Assembly (NCBI GenBank): GCA_030426445.1
Contig: JAUHYS010000047.1
Span: 1 to 10,752, forward strand
DNA: 10,752 bases
Direction: 5' to 3'
Source: a bacterium
GTDB taxonomy: Bacteria > UBA10199 > DSSB01
Made by a program: the position numbers and the translations under genes. Below, in pieces: positions 5,314 to 10,752 of this stretch. The notes beneath the pieces are model-generated. The model saw only the letters and a program-made list of their open reading frames with translations. It had not been told where the DNA came from and did not search any database. Every line of letters begins with the position of its first letter. Within the stretch, counting starts at the first letter, position 1.

Positions 5314-6963
5314 ATGATACTTCAACTCAATTTTTCTAAAAACGGGCGTTCTTTTTTTAAAATCAATCTCAAAGCTTCCTCTTTAACGATTGGCCGCGCT
5401 TCTTCCTGCGACGTGGTTCTTCCTGATCAAGACATTTCTCGAGAACATGCTGTTACCTATCAAATGGAAGGGCAATGGGTAATTAAAAAAGTCGGTAAAG
5501 GCTCTCTTTTAATAAACGGAAAAAGCAAATCACTCCACCCTTTAAAATTAAGCGATCAAATCAGCCTGGGTAATTGGCAAGCTGAATTAGTCGAAGCACC
5601 TGCTGTGCCTTCTCAGCTCGAAACTACGATTGGAGTGCGACAACCCCTTGCACAAACACAAGTTCTGCAAAAGACTCCTAAGGGCTTATTACTCAAGCAA
5701 TTGGAATTACAAGTTTTTCAACCTTCACAAAAGATTCAAAGTTTCACACTGCAATCTCAAAGCCTCACTGCAGGTTCCGGTGAACAAAATGACATTATTT
5801 TGAAAGACCCCTATATCTCCTCAAGGCATCTCAAAATCGCCATCCAGGGCCAGGATATCTGGGTTTACGATTTAGGCTCCACCAATGGCACCTATATGGA
5901 TGGCGTCCAAATACGTGAAGCCAAATTTAAACCCGGGATGAAATTAAAACTTGGGCAATGTCAATTAAGCTTAAAGCCAAAGAACAGTGTCGAAGTTGTC
6001 GAACCTTTAGCACAAGATGAATTTTGCGGCATTATCGGCGCCTCTCCTCAAATGAAAACCCTTTATGGCTTATTAAATAAGGTTGGGCCTACCGAAGCAA
6101 CCGCACTGGTTTTAGGAGAGTCCGGCTCGGGTAAAGAACTGGTAGCACGTGCCGTTCATCAATTGTCTCCACGTCATCAAGGCCCTTTTATTGCCATCAA
6201 TTGCGGGGCTATTTCCAAAGAGCTGATAGAAAGCGAACTTTTTGGTCACGAAAAAGGCGCTTTTACCGGCGCAGAAAGACAACATGAAGGCGCCTTCGGC
6301 CAAGCCAAAGGAGGCACTTTATTTTTAGACGAAATCGGAGAGTTGCCTTTAGAACTACAACCTAAACTTTTGCGCGTATTAGAAAATTCAAGTTATCGAC
6401 GTGTGGGGGGACATCAAGAGCTCAAAGCCAATGTTAGGGTGGTTGCAGCCACTCACCGAGATTTAGCAAAATTAGTTAAAGAAAAACGCTTTCGCCAAGA
6501 CCTTTTTTTTAGACTTTTTGTTTTACCCATACAAATTCCTCCTTTAAGAGAAAGGCTCGATGACTTAAATTTACTTATCAAGGTCTTTTTAAAAGAGTTC
6601 AGCCCTAATGAAACCACCAAAACGCTGAGTTCGGATGCATTAGAAAAACTCAAAAATAATTTGTATCCGGGAAATGTTCGCGAACTGCGTAACGTCTTAC
6701 TAAGATCCGTCATTTTAAGTAATCAAAACGAAATTGGGGCTGAAGATATTTTATTCCCTCACGAGGCCCTCTCAGAAAACCAAGGTTCTGAACTGGCTTT
6801 AGAAAAACTGGAATCCATGGAACAACGCCTGATTCACCAAACTTTAAAAAGCTGTAAATGGAACAAAACCCTGGCTGCAAAATCTCTGGGTATTGCAAAG
6901 TCCACTCTCTTTACAAAAATTCGCTTGTATGGCCTCGAAGAGCCCAGCAAAGCTAAAAAATAA
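5314..6963 (+). CDS. Sigma-54 enhancer-binding activator with two FHA domains
   Basis: The 549-residue protein is a cytoplasmic transcription activator that would drive sigma-54 RNA polymerase by ATP hydrolysis. FHA1 (about 1-93) has IGRASSCDVVL (26-36) and SREH (42-45); FHA2 (about 130-222) has SSRH (169-172) and STNGTYMDG (189-197). The AAA+ core (238-430) is complete: Walker A GESGSGKE (268-275), the sigma-54 contact loop GAFTGA (315-320), Walker B GTLFLDE (334-340), the arginine-finger region FRQDLFFR (393-400) and GNVRELRN (453-460). A Fis-type helix-turn-helix closes the protein (about 515-541). FHA domains bind phosphothreonine, so input probably comes from a Ser/Thr kinase rather than a histidine kinase. 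FHA1 lacks a clear NGT loop, and FHA2 has Ser155 where the GR arginine is expected. The linker contains ETT (103-105). No kinase gene or convincing -24/-12 promoter was found in the window. Confidence 0.95.
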   Translation: MILQLNFSKNGRSFFKINLKASSLTIGRASSCDVVLPDQDISREHAVTYQMEGQWVIKKVGKGSLLINGKSKSLHPLKLSDQISLGNWQAELVEAPAVPSQLETTIGVRQPLAQTQVLQKTPKGLLLKQLELQVFQPSQKIQSFTLQSQSLTAGSGEQNDIILKDPYISSRHLKIAIQGQDIWVYDLGSTNGTYMDGVQIREAKFKPGMKLKLGQCQLSLKPKNSVEVVEPLAQDEFCGIIGASPQMKTLYGLLNKVGPTEATALVLGESGSGKELVARAVHQLSPRHQGPFIAINCGAISKELIESELFGHEKGAFTGAERQHEGAFGQAKGGTLFLDEIGELPLELQPKLLRVLENSSYRRVGGHQELKANVRVVAATHRDLAKLVKEKRFRQDLFFRLFVLPIQIPPLRERLDDLNLLIKVFLKEFSPNETTKTLSSDALEKLKNNLYPGNVRELRNVLLRSVILSNQNEIGAEDILFPHEALSENQGSELALEKLESMEQRLIHQTLKSCKWNKTLAAKSLGIAKSTLFTKIRLYGLEEPSKAKK

Positions 6964-7006
6964 CACGCTTCAGTATTCTAAAAAATAAAATTATTAAATA
7001 TATGAA

Positions 7007-7060
7007 AGTATAACTATATGTTTTTTATATTAAAAAACATATAGTTGTATTCTATTTTTT
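7007..7060 (+). terminator. Long AT-rich hairpin with T-run after the FHA activator
   Basis: A perfect 16-bp inverted repeat (7012-7027 with 7031-7046) encloses a 3-nt loop. The stem extends to about 21 bp (7007-7027 with 7031-7051) with two G-T pairs, and TTTTTT follows at 7055-7060. The stem is nearly all A/T, so it is unlike a textbook GC-rich terminator, but its length and the T-run make termination likely. It separates the activator from the TIGR02147-type operon. Confidence 0.6.
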
Positions 7061-7118
7061 AATAAAAGTAAAAAATTTTAACTTGAAGAATTTTTATTTT
7101 AGTCACAAATAAGAAACC

Positions 7119-7997
7119 ATGAAAAAGGTTTTTCATTTTTTAGACTACCGCCAATTTCTTAAAGTCCGCTTTACGGAGCTTAAAAAAAGCCGTCGCCATG
7201 TCACCCACCGTTCCTTGATGCAAAAAGCCGGCTTTACCTCTCCTAATTTTTTAAAGTTGGTCATGGATGGAAAACGCAACCTTTCTAAAAACAGCATTGA
7301 AAAAATTGCACAAGCTATGGAGCTGGATAGCAAAGAGCTTATCATCTTTCGTGCTTTGGTCGAATTTAACCAGGCTAAAAGTGCCTCACAAAAAGATCAT
7401 GCTTACGATGCGCTTAGAAACTTGCGGAAAGATTTAAACTTACAACGACTCTCCCCTTCGCAATTTGATTATTTCAAAAATTGGTCCATGATTGCTATTC
7501 GAGAGTTGGCCACACTCCCACAATTTAAAGAAGACCCTCAATGGATTTCTGACTTTCTTATGAACAAAGTCAGTGTTTCGAAAATAAAGAAAAACTTGCA
7601 ACTCCTAGAAAAGTTAGGCGTTTTCGTTCGAAATAAAAAAGGTCATCTCAAAGTCAATAACACCCACATTACTACGGATGATGAAACTATGCTCCGCTTA
7701 GCAAAATATAAACTGCATAAAGTTATGATTAACAAAGGGCTCAAGGCCATGGATGAAACACCTTCGCACTTACGAGATATGTCTACTATTACGGTTGCGA
7801 TATCGCAGCGGCTCTTTAAAGAAGTGACTACCCGCATAAAAAACTTTCGACGTGAAATTTTAAGTCTGTGTGAAGACACTCAAGAAGCAGATTCCATTTA
7901 TCAAATGAATATTCAATTATTTAATCTCAGCGAAATTCCCTGGAAACAGCCCTCTAAAAAAAATGAAAAAAATCTCAAAGTTGATCTGGAGAACTAA
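7119..7997 (+). CDS. TIGR02147/DUF4423-type putative transcriptional regulator
   Basis: The 292-residue protein fits the TIGR02147 family, known mainly from Bdellovibrio-like bacteria and Fibrobacter, where members occur in many paralogues; their molecular role is not established. Family features include the opening FHFLDYRQFL (5-14), the AGFTSPNFLKLVMDGKRNLS stretch (37-56), EKIAQAMELDSKE (61-73), FNQAKS (83-88), a basic helical middle, and the end motif YQMNIQLFNLSEIP (261-274). The N-terminal 28-70 segment resembles a helix-turn-helix in which the GKRNLS part follows the recognition helix; residues 145-180 look winged-helix-like (SVSKIKKNLQLLEKLGVF). No membrane segment or signal peptide is present, so it is cytoplasmic. 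The start has only a weak AAGA upstream. Its stop lies 4 bp before the next gene, implying translational coupling with the lipoprotein. DNA binding is inferred, not shown. Confidence 0.85.
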   Translation: MKKVFHFLDYRQFLKVRFTELKKSRRHVTHRSLMQKAGFTSPNFLKLVMDGKRNLSKNSIEKIAQAMELDSKELIIFRALVEFNQAKSASQKDHAYDALRNLRKDLNLQRLSPSQFDYFKNWSMIAIRELATLPQFKEDPQWISDFLMNKVSVSKIKKNLQLLEKLGVFVRNKKGHLKVNNTHITTDDETMLRLAKYKLHKVMINKGLKAMDETPSHLRDMSTITVAISQRLFKEVTTRIKNFRREILSLCEDTQEADSIYQMNIQLFNLSEIPWKQPSKKNEKNLKVDLEN

Positions 7998-8001
7998 GGC
8001 C

Positions 8002-8247
8002 ATGAAAAAATACCCAAACTTACTTTTTATATTTCTGCTCTTGATCTCTCTTCTCTCCTGCATGGGCACAGAAATCACGAACGATAGCGGTCCAATCCCT
8101 GCGGGTGGTGATGCTGAAGACCCTCAACTGGAAGAAAATTCTAACGAGTACTGTGAAGATCTTTACCAAATGCTTGAAGCAAGTGACGATGATGAGGAAA
8201 TTGAAATCCTCTCATCGCTTATAGAAAAAGATTGTTTAGAAAAATAA
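8002..8247 (+). CDS. Small acidic lipoprotein
   Basis: An 81-residue product begins MKKYPNLLFIFLLLISLLSC: a lysine-bearing start, a hydrophobic core, and a lipobox LLSC with Cys20 as the lipidated residue. The mature part (about 61 residues) is strongly acidic, with a disordered Gly/Pro/Asp segment followed by a helical region (about 50-81) bracketed by cysteines in EYCEDLYQ and KDCLEK, which could form a disulfide. I chose ATG at 8002 over the upstream in-frame ATG at 7963 because it leaves a proper signal peptide, has GGAG (7988-7991) upstream, and does not overlap the regulator gene. The position between regulator and beta-propeller lipoprotein suggests a periplasmic or outer-membrane partner of the latter. 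No known family was recognised. Confidence 0.75.
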   Translation: MKKYPNLLFIFLLLISLLSCMGTEITNDSGPIPAGGDAEDPQLEENSNEYCEDLYQMLEASDDDEEIEILSSLIEKDCLEK

Positions 8248-8276
8248 AACTAAAAGAATGCACACTCTTTGAAAAA

Positions 8277-8284
8277 AGGAAGGG
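8277..8284 (+). promoter_or_regulatory. Ribosome binding site deciding the beta-propeller start
   Basis: The purine block AGGAAGGG lies 5 nt before ATG at 8290. It sits downstream of the in-frame TTG at 8269, so the ATG is the better start and gives a standard lipoprotein signal peptide. Confidence 0.75.
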
Positions 8285-8289
8285 AAATT

Positions 8290-10131
8290 ATGAAAAAAAA
8301 CTTAATCAAAAACCTAATCGTAGCCACTAGCTTTGCTGCTCTTAGCTCTTGTGGAGGTCAAGGTTCAAACAACCCAAGTCCTGTAGGTAATTTAGCTCTG
8401 GGAAAACTCTATCGCGTTAACTCCTGTACAGAAGTCGAAAATTATCTCAAAGACTATGCAGCAGTTCGTTCTAATGCTATGGAGCAAGATTTTGACTCAG
8501 GCATAGCAAGTCCAGTTCCTGAAGGAGAGGCCATAAACTCTCCTAATGAACCCACAGTAGACGACCCGCAAGTCACACAATCCGACATCGCTTTTTCTGA
8601 CCCTTCTAGGGACCTTCTCTATGTAACAAAGCGGACTGAAAACGGAGGTCTATTAAAAATCTTTGAAGCCAAATTAGAAAACAGCCAAGAACTCTCGAGT
8701 ATTGAGCTAGACTTTCAGCCCCGAGAACTAGTGACACTATATGAACCCGAAACCGACAGCAATCTACTAGTCCTTTTTGGGGAAAACATCAGCACAGAAC
8801 AAGGCATCACTGTGATCTATCAAGTAAATGAACCTAGTGAACCTCAAGCTTTATTTCGCTATCGTTACAGAGGCCAATTTCAAGAGGCGCGTTCTATTCA
8901 AGGAAATAATCAAGCTGCATTGGTTTGGTCTGCTGGAGATTATTTTGGGAGTGAGAAGCCCCCTACTTCAGAAATTCTTTTCCCTTCCTCTTTTACAACC
9001 GATAGCGAAGGTCAAACCAACGAAGAAACTTTATCTGACTGTTCAAACCACTTGGTTTACCAAAATGAAGAAGATACGCGTTCTTATTCGTGGATGAAAC
9101 GCTCTCAACTCTTTTACTTAAGTTTGAACAATCTTAACTTTAGTGTCTCTTCTGAGACTATTATCAGTCCTGCTGGTGGAAATTTCATTCATGTCAACCC
9201 TGACCATGTTTTTTTAATCGAAAAAAATAATGGAAGTAGTGAAGTCTATCAGTTTGACTTACCCGAAACACGTGAAAAGTTTGACCTAAGTGCTTATGCA
9301 CAGGTTCCAGGCTCCATTAAAGATCAATTCTTTTTAGATGAACATGAAGGCACTATAAATATTTTTCATCAAGTTTGGCCTAGTAATGAGTCCACATGTG
9401 TGGATGTCTGCGAAGGTCCGGTTATCAATAAAAGTTCAGATTTGGAGACTGGAACATATTTTAGTAGCTACCAGCAATCGGGCAATCAGTTTATTAATAC
9501 AGGCCGAATTGGACCTTTTGCTCCGGACGAAATCACTTATTCCGCAAGGTTTGTTGGGCCATGGGGCTATGTGATTACTTTTCGACAAATCGACCCTCTA
9601 TTTGTCGTCGATCGAAGAGACCCGAGCAACCCAAAACTCCTTGATGAGTTTAAAATTGAAGAGGTCTCATATCATCTTCAACCCGTCCCTTCTTTAAATG
9701 ACAATCAATTATTGTTAGGTATCGGTGGGCTACCTAATCAAGGCTCCATTGTAGCCAATCTATTCAGTATTGATACTGAAGGAAAAGTTAGCTTGGCTGA
9801 TCAGGTAACAATTGATGATGAGCATGCTTATAGTTTGGGCTTTCAAGATTATCGCGCCCTAACTTATGATACTGCTGGACTACAGTTTGCCCTTCCCTAT
9901 ACCGATTATAATGGAGAAACGACTCATTTGGCGGTGTTCTCTGTGGATCCAGAAACCCAAAAGTTTGGTGAACTAAAGAAGTTAAATAAACCCTATGTTT
10001 ATAATGCAAATGGTGGCTCAGAAATATTACGTGCCTTCTTTTTTGAGGGTGTCTTGACCCCTCTCTCAGAAATAGAAGTCTGGATTCACGATCTCAGCAA
10101 CTTGGAAGAAATCACTCAATTTAACTTATAA
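8290..10131 (+). CDS. Beta_propel-domain (PF09826-like) lipoprotein
   Basis: From the ATG at 8290 the product has 613 residues. MKKNLIKNLIVATSFAALSSC is 21 residues: a lipoprotein signal peptide with Cys21 in lipobox LSSC, followed by Gly22, so outer-membrane or other envelope anchoring is likely. The mature N-terminus has a segment YRVNSCTEVENYLKDYA (41-57), like the Ser-Cys-x-Glu-Leu-x-x-Tyr-Leu start of Beta_propel proteins. The diagnostic block is at about 406-456: YSARFVGPWGYVITFRQIDP, then LFVVDRRDPSNPKLLDEF, closely matching that family's signature as I know it. The family is predicted to form a secreted beta-propeller of unknown function, found in bacteria and archaea. Acidic, low-complexity stretches occur at 60-100. 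It is the third gene of the regulator-lipoprotein unit, 42 bp after the small lipoprotein, and is followed by a strong terminator. I see no catalytic motif. Confidence 0.85.
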   Translation: MKKNLIKNLIVATSFAALSSCGGQGSNNPSPVGNLALGKLYRVNSCTEVENYLKDYAAVRSNAMEQDFDSGIASPVPEGEAINSPNEPTVDDPQVTQSDIAFSDPSRDLLYVTKRTENGGLLKIFEAKLENSQELSSIELDFQPRELVTLYEPETDSNLLVLFGENISTEQGITVIYQVNEPSEPQALFRYRYRGQFQEARSIQGNNQAALVWSAGDYFGSEKPPTSEILFPSSFTTDSEGQTNEETLSDCSNHLVYQNEEDTRSYSWMKRSQLFYLSLNNLNFSVSSETIISPAGGNFIHVNPDHVFLIEKNNGSSEVYQFDLPETREKFDLSAYAQVPGSIKDQFFLDEHEGTINIFHQVWPSNESTCVDVCEGPVINKSSDLETGTYFSSYQQSGNQFINTGRIGPFAPDEITYSARFVGPWGYVITFRQIDPLFVVDRRDPSNPKLLDEFKIEEVSYHLQPVPSLNDNQLLLGIGGLPNQGSIVANLFSIDTEGKVSLADQVTIDDEHAYSLGFQDYRALTYDTAGLQFALPYTDYNGETTHLAVFSVDPETQKFGELKKLNKPYVYNANGGSEILRAFFFEGVLTPLSEIEVWIHDLSNLEEITQFNL

Positions 10132-10152
10132 ATAACAAAGTTTGGAGTGCAG

Positions 10153-10209
10153 AAAAGGATGGGGCCTCTTACCTTCTAGAAAGGTTAAGAGTGTCTCCGT
10201 CCTTTTTTT
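10153..10209 (+). terminator. Strong intrinsic terminator after the beta-propeller gene
   Basis: A two-part stem is visible. The outer arm AAAAGGATGGGG (10153-10164) pairs with CTCCGTCCTTTT (10195-10206) with two G-T pairs. The inner arm CTCTTACCTT (10166-10175) pairs with AAGG-T-TAAGAG (10181-10191) with one bulged base and a 5-nt loop. Seven T residues run through 10203-10209. It starts 22 nt after the stop codon and closes the three-gene unit. Confidence 0.88.
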
Positions 10210-10232
10210 CTAGCTAAATAACGCAGCGAGCC

Positions 10233-10261
10233 TTGATGTTTCATTTATTCTCTAATATAAA
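10233..10261 (+). promoter_or_regulatory. Sigma-70-like promoter for the gene at 10330
   Basis: TTGATG (10233-10238, 4/6) and TATAAA (10256-10261, 5/6) are 17 bp apart, just downstream of the terminator. The predicted start near 10268 gives a leader of about 60 nt. Confidence 0.55.
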
Positions 10262-10317
10262 TCATTCACAATTTGAGTGAAAGCTATAGCACTGCTACCC
10301 ATAACAATCTTTTAGGT

Positions 10318-10323
10318 AAGGAG
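10318..10323 (+). promoter_or_regulatory. Strong ribosome binding site of the last gene
   Basis: AAGGAG lies 6 nt before ATG at 10330, a near-perfect Shine-Dalgarno sequence that fixes the start of the truncated final gene. Confidence 0.75.
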
Positions 10324-10329
10324 TTATCA

Positions 10330-10752
10330 ATGGGTCATGATCGTATCACGGGTTTTTCCAATTTTAACTATTATAACAATAACTGGATTCCTAATGAATC
10401 CCAGTCTAATTCTAATATTGTAGGATTAGATGACATTATTGACCCGCTCCCTCACCATCACCAAAGTTACTCTACCATTGATCCAGAGGATAAGTATATT
10501 CCTCCTGCGCCAAGTCGCCAATGCAAAGAGTTTAAAGCCATTGCACCAATAGAAATAACTATTGATTTAAAAGATATACCCTTATACGAAGAGAGTCCTG
10601 ACAAAAAAAGTATTATCAAAACGAACAAAACCTTTGATCTAAAAAATCAACGATCCGTTTTATACCTTCCTCCCGAATTCGGCTTGAAAACTCACGAAAG
10701 TAAAGAGGTCATTTGGGTGGGCACACACCATGGTTTTTTTGGAAGATTCGAA
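10330..10752 (+). CDS. Unrecognised protein, truncated by window end
   Basis: A frame of 141 codons opens with ATG after a strong AAGGAG and runs off the window edge without a stop. I do not recognise a family. The first 60 residues are polar and probably disordered: Asn/Tyr/Ser-rich (NFNYYNNNW at 11-19), then PHHHQ (40-44) and PPAPSR (58-63). There is no signal peptide or membrane segment, so the protein is cytoplasmic unless exported by another route. From about residue 66 it becomes mixed charged/hydrophobic with likely beta strands (IEITIDLKDIP, 74-84; VIWVGTHHGFFG, 127-138), probably the start of a folded domain continuing outside the window. It has its own promoter and follows a terminator, so it is not part of the upstream operon. 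Confidence 0.75.
   Translation, partial: MGHDRITGFSNFNYYNNNWIPNESQSNSNIVGLDDIIDPLPHHHQSYSTIDPEDKYIPPAPSRQCKEFKAIAPIEITIDLKDIPLYEESPDKKSIIKTNKTFDLKNQRSVLYLPPEFGLKTHESKEVIWVGTHHGFFGRFE

Noticed and set aside
7963..8001. ATG at 7963 as the start of the small lipoprotein.
   Set aside because: It overlaps the regulator gene and lengthens the signal peptide oddly; ATG at 8002 gives a normal lipoprotein leader and a near-abutting gene junction.
8269..8289. TTG at 8269 as the start of the beta-propeller lipoprotein.
   Set aside because: It would add KKGREI before the signal peptide and has no good ribosome binding site, while ATG at 8290 has AGGAAGGG in the right place.
10676..10686. GAATTCGGCTT resembles the junction of a common TA-cloning vector, suggesting vector contamination.
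   Set aside because: The reading frame continues smoothly through it with the same codon style on both sides, and no other vector sequence is seen; an 11-base match is probably chance.

Overview
The window looks like chromosomal DNA from an AT-rich, Gram-negative bacterium, most likely a Bdellovibrionota/Oligoflexia-type or other deltaproteobacteria-like lineage. The clues are a TIGR02147/DUF4423-type regulator (a family concentrated in Bdellovibrio relatives and Fibrobacter), an FHA-domain sigma-54 activator, several lipoproteins, and a tRNA without an encoded CCA end. This placement is inference from gene content only. I see no insertion sequence, phage gene, CRISPR array or integrase.

Left half (1-4925), all on the minus strand. 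A secreted FG-GAP/VCBS-type repeat protein is cut off by the left edge (1-1467). Reading outward from the centre, the other genes are a MoeB-like adenylyltransferase with an N-terminal rhodanese domain (3753-4925), a type II thioesterase 59 bp downstream (2938-3693), and an MscS-family channel with a coiled-coil tail (1673-2734). The first two probably share a transcript; the channel seems to have its own promoter and possibly a leaderless message.

Centre (4926-5313). A divergent control region carries back-to-back promoter candidates: one for the MoeB-like gene on the minus strand, one for a tRNA-Arg(UCU) gene (5070-5143) on the plus strand. Two small palindromes lie between the tRNA and the next gene.

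Right half (5314-10752), all on the plus strand. First is a sigma-54 enhancer-binding protein with two tandem FHA domains in place of a receiver (5314-6963), followed by a long AT-rich hairpin. Next comes a compact three-gene unit (7119-10131): a TIGR02147-type putative regulator, a small acidic lipoprotein only 4 bp downstream, and a large lipoprotein with a Beta_propel (PF09826-like) domain. A strong intrinsic terminator closes it (10153-10209). A well-formed promoter and ribosome binding site then lead into an unrecognised gene cut off by the right edge (10330-10752).

The best candidates for under-described biology are the regulator/lipoprotein/beta-propeller unit and the double-FHA activator. 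In the latter the two FHA domains lack different canonical residues, and the linker between them carries an ETT motif resembling the phospho-switch of GarA/OdhI.
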